A DNA stretch of 58,066 nucleotides from Pseudoalteromonas sp. FUC4. Lineage in GTDB: Bacteria; Pseudomonadota; Gammaproteobacteria; Enterobacterales; Alteromonadaceae. The position numbers and the translations under genes were made by a program. Position 1 is the stretch's first letter. Each line of letters starts with the position of its first letter. The stretch is from assembly GCF_008370255.1 (NCBI RefSeq), contig NZ_SEUI01000006.1, positions 42,890 to 100,955 on the forward strand, given 5' to 3'. The notes under the pieces were generated by a model, which was not told where the DNA came from, did no database searches, and saw nothing but the letters and a program-made list of their open reading frames with translations. This document shows, piece by piece, positions 16,448-25,712 of the stretch.

Positions 16448-17209
16448 ATGAGCAAAACAATTTTAATAACCGGTGCCGCCAGCGGTATTGGCTTATACGT
16501 AGCACAGCAATTAGCAGCAGCGGGGCATCATATTATAGTAACCGACTTAAATGCAGCGAACGCAAAAGAAGCGGCAGAGGGGATTGTTACTAATGGCGGA
16601 AAAGCCCAAGGTTATGCATTAAATGTGGCCGACAGCGAGGCAATTACCGCTTTTTTTGATCAGTTACCGCAAGCGGTTGATGTGCTTATAAATAATGCCG
16701 GCATTCAGCACGTAGCAAAGCTTGAAGAATTTCCGGCTGATAAATGGCAATTTTTGCAGCAAGTAATGCTAGTTGGGCCCGCAATAATGACCCAAGCGGT
16801 ATTGCCTAAAATGCGCGAACAAGATTTTGGCCGAATTATTAATATTGGCTCTATTCATGCCATGGTGGCCTCTAAATATAAATCGGCTTATGTGGCCGCA
16901 AAACATGGCTTAATTGGCTTTAGTAAAGCTATAGCCCTTGAAACAGGGGATGCCAATATAACCATTAATACCGTGTGCCCCGCGTATGTGAAAACTCCGC
17001 TAGTAGAGCAGCAAATTGCTGCTCAAGCTAAAAAGCATAACTTATCTGAGCAACAAGTAATCGATACTATTATGCTAGCACCCATGCCTAAAAAAGCCTT
17101 TATTGGTTTAGATGAAATACACCATACGGTAACCTTTTTAATGGCCGATGCAGCGCGAAACATCACCGCACAAGCCATAGCAATAGATGGCGGCTGGACC
17201 GCACAATAG
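16448..17209 (+). CDS. bdhA: 3-hydroxybutyrate dehydrogenase
   Basis: 253 residues of the short-chain dehydrogenase/reductase fold. The NAD-binding loop TGAASGIG lies at about 8-15, NNAG at about 84-87, and the catalytic Ser in NIGSIHAM with Tyr and Lys in YVAAKHG. The signature CPAYVKTPLVEQQI is typical of D-3-hydroxybutyrate dehydrogenases (BdhA), as is the C-terminal AIDGGWTAQ. It oxidises 3-hydroxybutyrate to acetoacetate with NAD+. It follows the hydrolase by 9 bp with the ribosome-binding site AGGAGG and precedes the CoA-transferase genes, which convert acetoacetate to acetoacetyl-CoA. Confidence 0.9.
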   Translation: MSKTILITGAASGIGLYVAQQLAAAGHHIIVTDLNAANAKEAAEGIVTNGGKAQGYALNVADSEAITAFFDQLPQAVDVLINNAGIQHVAKLEEFPADKWQFLQQVMLVGPAIMTQAVLPKMREQDFGRIINIGSIHAMVASKYKSAYVAAKHGLIGFSKAIALETGDANITINTVCPAYVKTPLVEQQIAAQAKKHNLSEQQVIDTIMLAPMPKKAFIGLDEIHHTVTFLMADAARNITAQAIAIDGGWTAQ

Positions 17210-17218
17210 GAGCTAACA

Positions 17219-17923
17219 ATGGCAGGATTCGATAAGGTAGTAAGCAGTTACAGCGAAGCAATGGTAGGGCTTGAGGATGGCATGACAGTGATTGCTGGTG
17301 GTTTTGGCTTGTGCGGTATACCGGAGGGACTCATTGGACAAATTAAACGCCAAGGTATTCGCAATTTAACTGTGGTGTCTAATAACTGTGGCGTAGATGG
17401 TTTTGGTTTAGGCGTGTTACTAGAGGACAAACAAATACGCAAAATGGTGGCCTCGTATGTGGGCGAAAATGCCTTATTTGAGCAGCAATTGCTCAGTGGT
17501 GAGCTAGATGTAGAGCTTACTCCACAAGGTACACTGGCTGAAAAAATGCGCGCTGGTGGCGCGGGTATTCCTGCTTTTTATACCGCCACTGGAGTAGGCA
17601 CGCTAGTGGCTGAGGGCAAAGAGACACGTAATATTAATGGTCGAGATTACTTACTAGAGCACAGTATTACCGGTGACTTTGCCATTGTAAAAGCGTGGAA
17701 AGCGGATCGTTTTGGTAATTGTATTTATCGTCATACCGCGATGAACTTTAATCCTATGGCCGCCACCGCAGGTAAAATAACCGTACTCGAAGTAGAAGAA
17801 ATTGTAGAGCCTGGGGAGTTAGAGCCAAGCCAAATACACACTCCCGGTATTTATATCGATCGGGTTATAAAGGGGGTGTTTGAAAAACGCATAGAAAAAC
17901 AGACCACCCAAGCAGCAAGGTAA
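17219..17923 (+). CDS. scoA: 3-oxoacid CoA-transferase subunit A
   Basis: 234 residues of the CoA-transferase family I alpha subunit. The phrase [16 protein letters not shown] (about 25-40) is the family signature, and [16 protein letters not shown] lies in the middle. With subunit B it moves CoA from succinyl-CoA to acetoacetate. The start at 17219 follows AGGAG, 9 bp after the dehydrogenase stop. The gene is part of one operon with bdhA, so acetoacetate made there can be activated directly. Confidence 0.9.
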   Translation: MAGFDKVVSSYSEAMVGLEDGMTVIAGGFGLCGIPEGLIGQIKRQGIRNLTVVSNNCGVDGFGLGVLLEDKQIRKMVASYVGENALFEQQLLSGELDVELTPQGTLAEKMRAGGAGIPAFYTATGVGTLVAEGKETRNINGRDYLLEHSITGDFAIVKAWKADRFGNCIYRHTAMNFNPMAATAGKITVLEVEEIVEPGELEPSQIHTPGIYIDRVIKGVFEKRIEKQTTQAAR

Positions 17924-17937
17924 TAAGGAGCAAACAA

Positions 17938-18594
17938 ATGGCATTAACACGTGAACAAATCGCCAAGCGAGTCGCGATGGAATTACAAGATGGCTATTAC
18001 GTTAATTTAGGTATTGGGATCCCTACCTTAGTAGCTAACTATGTCTCCGATAATATTGCAGTAATGCTGCAATCAGAAAATGGCCTGCTGGGTATGGGCC
18101 AGTATCCTACTGCCGATGCGCTCGATGCTGATATGATAAACGCCGGTAAAGAAACCGTTACTGCCGCCACTGGCGCAGCCATTTTTAATTCAGCCGAAAG
18201 CTTTGCGATGATCCGCGGTGGTCATGTTGATTTAACTGTATTGGGCGCTTTTGAAATTGACCAAAATGGCAATATTGCTAGCTGGATGATCCCGAACAAG
18301 TTAATAAAAGGTATGGGCGGTGCGATGGATTTAGTGGCCGGTGCAAAAAACATTATTTGCACCATGACCCACGCTAGCAAGCATGGTGAGTCAAAATTAC
18401 TTAGTGAATGCAGCTTACCGCTTACCGGTGTGGGGTGTATTAATAAAGTAATTACCGACTTGGCCTTACTGGAAATTAAAGATGATGCATTTCATTTATT
18501 AGAGCGTGCCCCTGGAGTGAGTGTAGAAGAAATTCAAGCTAAAACACAGGGGCGTTTAATTATCCCTAAAAATACACCCGAAATGACATTTTAA
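17938..18594 (+). CDS. scoB: 3-oxoacid CoA-transferase subunit B
   Basis: 218 residues. The active-site glutamate that forms the CoA thioester is Glu47 in QSENGLLGMG. LGIGIPTLVANY lies just before it. Family I CoA-transferase beta subunits have this length (about 210-220). It begins 14 bp after scoA with AAGGAG upstream. It is the last gene of the permease-hydrolase-dehydrogenase-transferase operon; a palindromic repeat and then a terminator hairpin follow. Confidence 0.9.
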   Translation: MALTREQIAKRVAMELQDGYYVNLGIGIPTLVANYVSDNIAVMLQSENGLLGMGQYPTADALDADMINAGKETVTAATGAAIFNSAESFAMIRGGHVDLTVLGAFEIDQNGNIASWMIPNKLIKGMGGAMDLVAGAKNIICTMTHASKHGESKLLSECSLPLTGVGCINKVITDLALLEIKDDAFHLLERAPGVSVEEIQAKTQGRLIIPKNTPEMTF

Positions 18595-18601
18595 TAATAG
18601 C

Positions 18602-18768
18602 TTATACCAATCTTCTTATATATGGGGTCTATTTAACGTTAATAAAATTACGCTAGAACTAGGCAAAAGTTTTTGTATCTAGTTGTTCTAAATAAAAAAT
18701 TTTAACGACGTTATAGTGCAATTTAATTCGTTAAATTGCTCAAAGATTTATGCAGGTTGGCATTAATG
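18602..18768. repeat. Palindromic repeat element (MITE-like) with ATACCAATC ends
   Basis: The element is bounded by ATACCAATC at 18604-18612 and its imperfect reverse complement GGTTGGCAT near 18755-18763. Internally CTAGAACTAG and CTAGTTGTTCTA can pair, and the region CAATTTAATTCGTTAAATTGC forms another stem. No ORF is inside. A shorter element with the same kind of ends lies at 49942-50002. I infer a non-coding miniature mobile repeat; copy number in the genome is unknown here. Confidence 0.55.
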
Positions 18769-18783
18769 TCGTTATTAATTCAG

Positions 18784-18805
18784 CCCGCATTGTTGCGGGG
18801 TTTTT
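18784..18805 (+). terminator. Intrinsic terminator of the 3-hydroxybutyrate operon
   Basis: CCCGCA-TTGT-TGCGGG hairpin followed by GTTTTT. It stands 190 bp beyond the scoB stop, after the palindromic repeat. Confidence 0.75.
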
Positions 18806-18932
18806 ATAAGTTGTATTTGTTGTATCTCAAAGCAATTATTTTAGCGGGATGTACTTAATTTAATTATCGACAAGGTTGACTATATTTAAGGACGTAAGAA
18901 GTAAGTGGGATAAAATAAGGATGGATAAATAT

Positions 18933-18961
18933 AAAAAATGCGCATTAAATGCGCATTTTTT
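18933..18961. terminator. Bidirectional terminator before the DUF547 gene end
   Basis: AAAAAATGCGCA-TTAA-TGCGCATTTTTT is symmetric, so it can stop transcription from both sides. It lies 18 bp beyond the stop of the minus-strand DUF547 gene. The rest of 18595-18978 shows the repeat and the preceding hairpin but no gene. Confidence 0.85.
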
Positions 18962-18978
18962 ATATTAAGTTTATGCTA

Positions 18979-20088
18979 TTAGTTGCTTACGTAGTAGGCG
19001 TTTTCACCACTTACGTTTGTTTTTAACAAATCATTTTTTCTTTGTAACTCTCTAAGAATAACGATTCGCTTAGCTGGAATATTAAGATTGTTTAAGCGTG
19101 GAAAGCTATGCAGAGGAGTTTGCAATGCTCTGTCCCACTTACTAATAATAATATCGTAAGACTCTCGCTGCTTAGGACCTGTTACATCAGTAATGTCATA
19201 ATTATCGATAGTAAAAAGAGCTGTTTTTTTATTTTTTAATTTACTCAGTAAGTCGTTATCTGCATACAAATTTAAGTGAGCAAGTAAATCATTATTAAAG
19301 TCATTAAAATATGCTTTTTTATCTTTATACATGGTCGATACATTAAGTAGGTTACTGCTGTAATTAGTGCCTCTATTTGAATTAATAAATTCTTGCGCGT
19401 TATCAATTAATGAAGGCATTAAGTTATTAGCGGTGTATGCCTGAGTTCTAATATTTGGTGAACCGATATAACCTTTATATAAGCCGTACATAACGAGAGG
19501 GTTGTTTTTATTTAATGGCATTAATATTTTGTATTCAATGTCATCTAAACTAAGTGCTTGCCCGTTATATGTGAATAGCTTTTTGTAAAAGAAGCTGCTT
19601 TTATCAGCCACGTCATAAGATAAACTATTTGTGTCTTTTGGGTAGCGTTGGGCTAATTCGTTTATAACAGTTACATTATGTAGATTTAGCCAAAATGCAG
19701 TTTGTTCTTCATTACTTAATTTATTAAGTTGGTTATTTGCTAAATAACTAAGAAGATTACTTTGTATAGCTGCAATTGATTTTGTTAATTCTGGATCATC
19801 AATGAATTGCTCATAATAAAAGCGGTTTGCTTCTGCATCAGTTGCTCGGTTACTTCCTAAATTAGGACCTTGCTCATTTTCATCATAGGAAATGTACGAT
19901 CTATCTGAACGAGCTAATTCAAGAACAGAGGCTTCTAAAACAGTATTGTATTGAGAGTAGTCAACTGCAAAATTAGCAGTTGCTTGATTCTTACTGTTTA
20001 AAGAATTTGTTGTATTATCGTTTTCAGCAAAACACGGGGCTGACAGCAGCGTACTTAGTATTAAAGATTTAGCTATTAACTTGATCAT
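18979..20088 (-). CDS. Secreted or periplasmic DUF547 protein
   Basis: I use the ATG at 20088 because GAGGGAAATAAT precedes it and MIKLIAKSLILSTLLSAPCFAE is a clear signal peptide. An 11-codon extension upstream lacks these signals. The mature protein (369 residues in total) has the DUF547 core: EEQTAFWLNLHNVTVINEL, a conserved Trp/Asn/His/Asn motif, then FFYKKLFTYNGQALSLDDIEYKIL. DUF547 proteins are common in marine gammaproteobacteria and have no established biochemical function. It stands alone on the minus strand, with its own terminator and about 800 bp of non-coding DNA on its promoter side. Confidence 0.8.
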   Translation of the reverse strand: MIKLIAKSLILSTLLSAPCFAENDNTTNSLNSKNQATANFAVDYSQYNTVLEASVLELARSDRSYISYDENEQGPNLGSNRATDAEANRFYYEQFIDDPELTKSIAAIQSNLLSYLANNQLNKLSNEEQTAFWLNLHNVTVINELAQRYPKDTNSLSYDVADKSSFFYKKLFTYNGQALSLDDIEYKILMPLNKNNPLVMYGLYKGYIGSPNIRTQAYTANNLMPSLIDNAQEFINSNRGTNYSSNLLNVSTMYKDKKAYFNDFNNDLLAHLNLYADNDLLSKLKNKKTALFTIDNYDITDVTGPKQRESYDIIISKWDRALQTPLHSFPRLNNLNIPAKRIVILRELQRKNDLLKTNVSGENAYYVSN

Positions 20089-20856
20089 ATTATTTCCCTC
20101 GATGATTATATCCAATATCATTTACAATTGTTTTTTTTGTGAGCAAATTAATAGTATGTATTGAATTAAATTTAGTCAAGATATGGCATTTTATTAGCCA
20201 TTTTTCTTAGATTAAATTGCTTTAAAAGTACTTTATCTTGGTTATCAAAGCCCCTTACAATAAGTAGAAAAATCACTGCAGTCAGTTTTTACTTATTCTG
20301 AAAGCTTATTGTTATTTGAGTATTCAGTACTAAGATTTTTTCTATTTAGGGATGTTTAATCGCTGCACGAGGTTTGTAATCAGGTAGGCTCAGTAGGTCC
20401 TTCCCTAAACGTACAAACAATCTTTAGTGCTTTTAAAAATGCTTTTTATCCGTAACTTACAAGTTATGATCGCACTGCATATGCGTTGCTTAGCCAGAAT
20501 CACACATAACTGAAGATACAACTTTATTGTATGTTTTCTATTCCATTGAGTTTGAGTAAAAATTAAGAATAAGTTGATGGCATTAAGGGCGGGCTAGGTA
20601 AATGCTATTTTACTTACGGGGTTTTAAATAATTACGTTTTTATTAGGCTAGGTACTACTGTAGGTATATTAACTTTTGTTTTAATCTTTATAAAAGTAAT
20701 GGCTAAAGTCTAAGAACTATAAAATAAAAATTAAGTTATTTAATGAGTTATATAATATTTCAGAGTGTTCATACTGAGTTTACTTGACCCTTTTAAAAAA
20801 ATTATTGAATTGATTGCATTTTAAGCGACTTGTATGGTGATGTTCGCTTTAAGTAA
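20089..20856. other. Long non-coding stretch between the DUF547 gene and the EF-G2 promoter
   Basis: About 770 bp without an ORF of convincing length or ribosome-binding site on either strand. It is A+T-rich. I see no tRNA, no complete transposon ends and no obvious terminator. It must contain the DUF547 promoter at its left end. An inverted repeat AAGCGA / TCGCTT (20823-20828 and 20844-20849) lies just upstream of the EF-G2 promoter. Confidence 0.6.
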
Positions 20857-20865
20857 TGCTATACT
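20857..20865 (+). promoter_or_regulatory. Extended -10 promoter of the EF-G2 gene
   Basis: TGCTATACT is an extended -10 (TGN plus TATACT) followed by a G+C-rich CCCGCCG discriminator, 41 bp before the chosen ATG. No good -35 is visible at the usual spacing, which fits an extended -10 promoter. A G+C-rich discriminator is typical of stringently controlled translation genes. Confidence 0.55.
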
Positions 20866-20905
20866 CCCGCCGAATAATTTATCGACTTTATTAAGAGTAA
20901 AATTA

Positions 20906-22990
20906 ATGGCAGATTTATCGAAGTACAGAAACATTGGTATTTTCGCGCACGTTGATGCGGGTAAAACCACAACTACTGAGCGTATCCTAAAGCTTACAGG
21001 TACTATCCACAAAACTGGTGAGGTTCATGATGGTGAATCTACTACAGATTTCATGGATCAAGAAGCTGAGCGCGGTATTACTATCCAGTCTGCGGCAGTA
21101 AGCTGTTTCTGGAAAGATCACCGTTTTAACGTTATCGATACTCCTGGACACGTTGACTTCACAGTAGAAGTTTACCGTTCATTAAAAGTATTAGATGGCG
21201 GTGTTGGTGTATTCTGTGGTTCTGGTGGTGTTGAGCCACAATCAGAAACTAACTGGCGTTACGCTAACGAATCAGAAGTTGCACGTATTATTTTCGTAAA
21301 CAAATTAGACCGTATGGGTGCTGATTTTTACCGTGTAACTGAGCAAGTACGTAAAGTACTTGGTGCTACTCCACTAATCATGACTTTACCAATTGGTATT
21401 GAAGATGATTTCGTTGGTGTTGTAGACGTGCTAACTAAAAAAGCATACATCTGGGACGAAACTGGTCTTCCAGAAAACTACGAAATCACTGACGTTCCTG
21501 CAGACATGGTAGAAAAAACTGATGAATACCATGAGATGCTTATCGAAACTGCTGTAGAGCAAGACGATGACCTAATGGAAGCGTACATGGAAGGTGAAGT
21601 ACCTTCTTTAGAAGATATCAAGCGTTGTATCCGTAAAGGTACTCGTGACCTTGCTTTCTTCCCTACATTCTGTGGTTCTGCATTCAAAAACAAAGGTATG
21701 CAACTAGTACTTGATGCTGTTGTTGATTACTTACCAGCACCTACAGAAGTTGATCCTCAACCTCTTATGGATGAAGATGGTAACGAAAACGGCGAGCATG
21801 CAATTGTATCTGCAGACGAACCTTTCAAAGCACTTGCATTCAAAATCATGGATGACCGCTTTGGTGCATTAACATTCGTACGTATTTACTCTGGTAAACT
21901 TAACAAGGGTGACACCATCCTTAATGCGTTTACAGGTAAAACTGAGCGTGTTGGCCGTATGGTTGAGATGCAAGCGGATGAGCGTAAAGAATTAACTAGC
22001 GCACAAGCTGGTGACATCATCGCTATCGTAGGCATGAAAAACGTGCAAACTGGTCACACTTTATGTGATCCTAAGCACCCAGTAACACTTGAGCCAATGG
22101 TATTCCCAACTCCAGTAATCTCGATTGCTGTACAGCCTAAAGATAAAGGCGGTAATGAGAAAATGGGTGTTGCTATCGGTAAAATGGTTGCAGAAGATCC
22201 ATCTTTCCAAGTTGAGACTGATGAAGATTCAGGCGAAACTATCCTTAAAGGTATGGGTGAGCTTCACTTAGATATCAAAGTAGATATCCTTAAGCGTACT
22301 TACGGTGTTGACCTTGTTGTTGGTCAACCACAGGTTGCTTACCGTGAAACTATCACTCGTGAAATCGAAGATAGCTACACGCATAAGAAACAATCTGGTG
22401 GTTCTGGTCAGTTCGGTAAAATCGACTACCGCATCAAGCCAGGCGAAGTTGCTTCAGGCTTTACGTTTAAATCATCAGTTGTTGGTGGTAACGTACCTAA
22501 AGAATTCTGGCCTGCAGTTGAGAAAGGCTTTAAGTCAATGATGGGCGAAGGTGTTCTAGCTGGCTTCCCAGTACTAGACGTTGAAGTAGAACTTTTTGAT
22601 GGTGGCTTCCACGCAGTGGATTCATCAGCAATCGCGTTCGAAATCGCTGCTAAAGGTGCTTTCCGTCAATCGATCCCTAAAGCGGGCGCACAACTTCTTG
22701 AGCCAATCATGAAAGTTGACGTGTTCACTCCAGAAGATCACGTTGGTGACGTAATCGGTGACCTTAACCGTCGTCGTGGTATGCTAAGCGACCAAGAAGC
22801 TGGTTTAACTGGCGTTCGCATTAAAGCTGACGTTCCGTTATCAGAAATGTTCGGTTACATCGGTTCACTACGTACAATGACATCAGGCCGTGGTCAGTTC
22901 TCTATGGAGTTCTCACATTACGCAGCATGTCCACAAAACGTAGCTGATACTGTAATCGCTGCAGAAAAAGAGAAAAAAGCTGCTAAGTAA
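20906..22990 (+). CDS. fusA2: Elongation factor G, second copy (EF-G2 type)
   Basis: 694 residues counted from the ATG at 20906, where [21 protein letters not shown] matches the family start; the 24-codon upstream extension overlaps the promoter. G1 AHVDAGKT, G2 region [10 protein letters not shown]3 DTPGHVDF and G4 NKLD are intact, followed by EF-G domains II-V up to the [14 protein letters not shown] tail. The variant [23 protein letters not shown], in place of the usual [19 protein letters not shown], and the absence of rpsL/rpsG/tuf neighbours mark it as the stand-alone second EF-G found in Vibrio, Shewanella and Pseudoalteromonas. Codon use is strongly biased to highly expressed codons. 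It translocates tRNA-mRNA on the ribosome. Confidence 0.9.
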   Translation: MADLSKYRNIGIFAHVDAGKTTTTERILKLTGTIHKTGEVHDGESTTDFMDQEAERGITIQSAAVSCFWKDHRFNVIDTPGHVDFTVEVYRSLKVLDGGVGVFCGSGGVEPQSETNWRYANESEVARIIFVNKLDRMGADFYRVTEQVRKVLGATPLIMTLPIGIEDDFVGVVDVLTKKAYIWDETGLPENYEITDVPADMVEKTDEYHEMLIETAVEQDDDLMEAYMEGEVPSLEDIKRCIRKGTRDLAFFPTFCGSAFKNKGMQLVLDAVVDYLPAPTEVDPQPLMDEDGNENGEHAIVSADEPFKALAFKIMDDRFGALTFVRIYSGKLNKGDTILNAFTGKTERVGRMVEMQADERKELTSAQAGDIIAIVGMKNVQTGHTLCDPKHPVTLEPMVFPTPVISIAVQPKDKGGNEKMGVAIGKMVAEDPSFQVETDEDSGETILKGMGELHLDIKVDILKRTYGVDLVVGQPQVAYRETITREIEDSYTHKKQSGGSGQFGKIDYRIKPGEVASGFTFKSSVVGGNVPKEFWPAVEKGFKSMMGEGVLAGFPVLDVEVELFDGGFHAVDSSAIAFEIAAKGAFRQSIPKAGAQLLEPIMKVDVFTPEDHVGDVIGDLNRRRGMLSDQEAGLTGVRIKADVPLSEMFGYIGSLRTMTSGRGQFSMEFSHYAACPQNVADTVIAAEKEKKAAK

Positions 22991-23007
22991 TTAGCTCTTT
23001 AACTCTT

Positions 23008-23038
23008 TAAAAAAACCCGCACATGTTGCGGGTTTTTT
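23008..23038 (+). terminator. Intrinsic terminator of the EF-G2 gene
   Basis: CCCGCA-CATGT-TGCGGG stem with A-run before and TTTTTT after, 18 bp past the stop codon. Confidence 0.9.
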
Positions 23039-23344
23039 ATTGCCTATAATTTGGTTTTATTTTTTGTAGTTATATAACTGCTTTTTATTATTAAGTAGTC
23101 TTATATTACTAGTTAACAAAAAGGTATTAGAGGGGAATTTATTTACGCTAATTACTTAATTGTTTGGTTTACAAGGGGGTTATTTCGAATGAGGTGTAAC
23201 TTATTGAAAGTTAATAGCTTATTTTTATGATTTTAGGTGCATAAAGTAGAATACCAGCACTTTTAGACTAGAGCTCTAAAGTCAGATAAGGGAGTCTCCG
23301 CAGCAGAGACGTTTGCATATTAATTTATATAAGACGTAACGATC

Positions 23345-23688
23345 ATGAAATCTATTAAATTGGCACCAAACTGGTGGCTACAATTCACAAAATGTATTTT
23401 AGCATTTAGCTTAATATTCTTCATCTTCGTTTTTTACATTGTTATAAAGCGGGTATTTGCTATACGCGTTTATGTACCGAGCGCTATATCAACAGTAAGG
23501 AAATTAGTTGCGTATTATTTAGTTCGTTTTTTCTTTTCACCATTTTTAAAGTTGAGTTAAATAATGGTAAAACGTTCCATTTTTATAACTGGCAACTTAA
23601 TGACGAAACGCAATCAGCTATTTCTAAAATGTACTGTAATAAATTAGCTAACAAAATGGAAAGCATCGACGATAAATGCAACGCCTGA
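23345..23688 (+). pseudogene. Probable decayed small membrane/envelope protein gene
   Basis: The first frame starts with ATG 23345 and gives 71 residues, beginning MKSIKLAPNWWLQFTKC followed by a strong membrane segment, stopping at 23560. A second frame is open from 23410 to a stop at 23688. It has no start codon, but its last third reads like real protein (NNGKTFHFYNWQLNDETQ, then a Cys-containing tail). A frameshift in a T-run near 23430-23436 would join the two. I do not recognise the family, and two short unrelated ORFs remain possible. A terminator follows at once, which supports a gene end here. The rest of 23039-23344 shows no gene. Confidence 0.35.
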
Positions 23689-23705
23689 CTTTTAATTTAG
23701 ATAAT

Positions 23706-23735
23706 AAAAAGGAGCGATTAATCGCTCCTTTTTTT
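23706..23735. terminator. Bidirectional terminator between the decayed gene and opgH
   Basis: AAAAAGGAGCGATT-AATCGCTCCTTTTT is symmetric and lies 16 bp beyond the minus-strand opgH stop, so it can serve both directions. Confidence 0.9.
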
Positions 23736-23750
23736 GTATTTTATAATGCG

Positions 23751-25712
23751 CTAATTAAACTTTTTTATTACTTTAGCTTTTAGCGCTTTCATCTTTAGCC
23801 TGCGTGGCTTTTTAAAAGACTGGATAGGCATTGTTACCAATTGCTCTTGCGGAAGTGCCGGTATTGTTTGCGGGTAAGTACCTTCCTTTGGTACCGAAAT
23901 TTCTTTTAGATGTATTTTAAGCGCTTCAAGGGTTGAGTCGTTATCAACTTCACTAGGGCAAATAAATATTCCCATTTTTCTTAGTTGTACACCGAGTTTA
24001 ATGCTACTGGTATAACGAATAATTGGAGCGCCTAGTACTAAGCCTAATAATATAGGCGATAACCACCAAAAGAATACAGGCGTAAAGTAATACGCAACAC
24101 TACCCCAAGCTATGGCCACTAAAGTTGAAAATAATGTATAACCAAATGCTTCTTTCCATGGGACCATTCGCCCTTCGCGAGGCTGAGCATCCCATTTTAC
24201 TTTTTTACCTAAAAATACACACAGTACAAAGTAAGCATGAAATACCATCATTAATGGAGCAACAATAATTGCAAATACGGTTTCGATAATTGAACCCAGT
24301 ATCAGTCTAATTGAGCCACCAAAGCGTTTGTTTCTATGGATCAGAGTAACAATTACGCCCATCAATTTAGGCATTAACAAAATAACGATAGTTAAGTACA
24401 GCAGTGAATCAATGAGGTCCGTTTTCGCTATTTGCCATGTAGGGAATAATTGATAAACACGGTTAAAGTAAACATCACTGTTTAGCGCGCGAGTAACAGC
24501 ATCTATAGTGCTAAGTGCGAGCATAGAGAGCCAAATTAATGATGAAATATACGCTGTTGCACCTAATAAAAAGTGTAGCTTACTCATTAGCTTTAACTTT
24601 GACGACGATAACAAGCCTAAGTGCTGAATATTACCTTGTACCCAACGTCTGTCGCGTACAGCATAATCTAGAATATTACTTGGTACTTCTTCATAGCTGC
24701 CTTCAATTTCAGATAGTAGTAGTACATCCCAACCAGCACTATGAAGTAACGATGCTTCAACAAAGTCATGACTTAAAATTTCGCCGCCAAAAGGTGCGTT
24801 GCCTTTAAGTGTTGGTAAACCACAATAATTAATGAATGCTTCAACACGAATAATTGCATTGTGACCCCAGTAGTTGGCTTTATCTGTTTGCCAAAATGCT
24901 GAGCCAGTAGCAAGCATTGGGCTATAAAGTACAGAGGCAAACTGTAAAAAACGGCCAAAAAAGGTGTCTTGGCGCACAGGAATAGGGATTGTTTGAATAA
25001 GGCCTGCTTGTGGATTCTTAAGCATACTTGTAGTGAGCTCAAGCATACATTTACCCGTCATTACGCTATCGGCATCAAGTACAATCATATGATCGTACTG
25101 GCTACCCCAGCGTTCACAAAAGTCGGTTAAGTTACCTACTTTGCGATGTTTGTTATCTTCACGACGACGATAAAATACATGTTTAGCAGTATCACCAAGA
25201 CGTTCACATAATGCATGCCAAGCACTTAGCTCATTTTTAGCTATTTCTGAGTCTTGTGTGTCACTTAATAAATAAAAATTAAAATTATCAAGCTGACCTG
25301 TTTCTTTTAACGATTGCAGGCTAACTTCAAAGCCCGCGATAACACGGTGAGTATCTTCATTATAAATAGGCATAACTACAGCCGTTTTTTGCTTAGCAAG
25401 GGCTGCATTATCAAACTCAATAGGTTTAATACGTTTTAACGTAAGCGGGTCAATTCGAAACAACTGAAGTACAAAGCCAATTGTACCACTGCAAAAAGCC
25501 GTTACTATCCATGCAAAGGTAATAGAGAATAAAACCAAAAGGGCGTATTCAAGCAAAGTCATACCATTTGAGCTCAAGATCTCAAACATAATAGATATGC
25601 CGTACCCCGATGTGCCTAAGGCAGCAATGGCAAACAACCATACTCTTAGTGTTTTGAATGGCATGGGTGTGCCTTTTCCTTTATTACTTGATGTCATTTG
25701 GGTACCAAACAT
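23751..25712 (-). CDS. opgH: Glucans biosynthesis glucosyltransferase OpgH (MdoH)
   Basis: A family 2 membrane glycosyltransferase that builds the beta-1,2 backbone of osmoregulated periplasmic glucans. I place the start at ATG 25712 (GAGG nine bases upstream); ATG 25697 is the alternative. Both overlap the opgG end, so the genes are coupled. Membrane segments lie at about 20-80 and, in the second half, at about 380-550. The cytoplasmic catalytic domain shows VVMPIYNEDTHRV, Asp in VLDADSVMTG, EILSHDFVEA and the acceptor motif RDRRWVQGN. With about 653 residues it is shorter than E. coli OpgH (about 850), lacking most of the N-terminal extension, as in many marine relatives. Confidence 0.9.
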   Translation of the reverse strand: MFGTQMTSSNKGKGTPMPFKTLRVWLFAIAALGTSGYGISIMFEILSSNGMTLLEYALLVLFSITFAWIVTAFCSGTIGFVLQLFRIDPLTLKRIKPIEFDNAALAKQKTAVVMPIYNEDTHRVIAGFEVSLQSLKETGQLDNFNFYLLSDTQDSEIAKNELSAWHALCERLGDTAKHVFYRRREDNKHRKVGNLTDFCERWGSQYDHMIVLDADSVMTGKCMLELTTSMLKNPQAGLIQTIPIPVRQDTFFGRFLQFASVLYSPMLATGSAFWQTDKANYWGHNAIIRVEAFINYCGLPTLKGNAPFGGEILSHDFVEASLLHSAGWDVLLLSEIEGSYEEVPSNILDYAVRDRRWVQGNIQHLGLLSSSKLKLMSKLHFLLGATAYISSLIWLSMLALSTIDAVTRALNSDVYFNRVYQLFPTWQIAKTDLIDSLLYLTIVILLMPKLMGVIVTLIHRNKRFGGSIRLILGSIIETVFAIIVAPLMMVFHAYFVLCVFLGKKVKWDAQPREGRMVPWKEAFGYTLFSTLVAIAWGSVAYYFTPVFFWWLSPILLGLVLGAPIIRYTSSIKLGVQLRKMGIFICPSEVDNDSTLEALKIHLKEISVPKEGTYPQTIPALPQEQLVTMPIQSFKKPRRLKMKALKAKVIKKFN

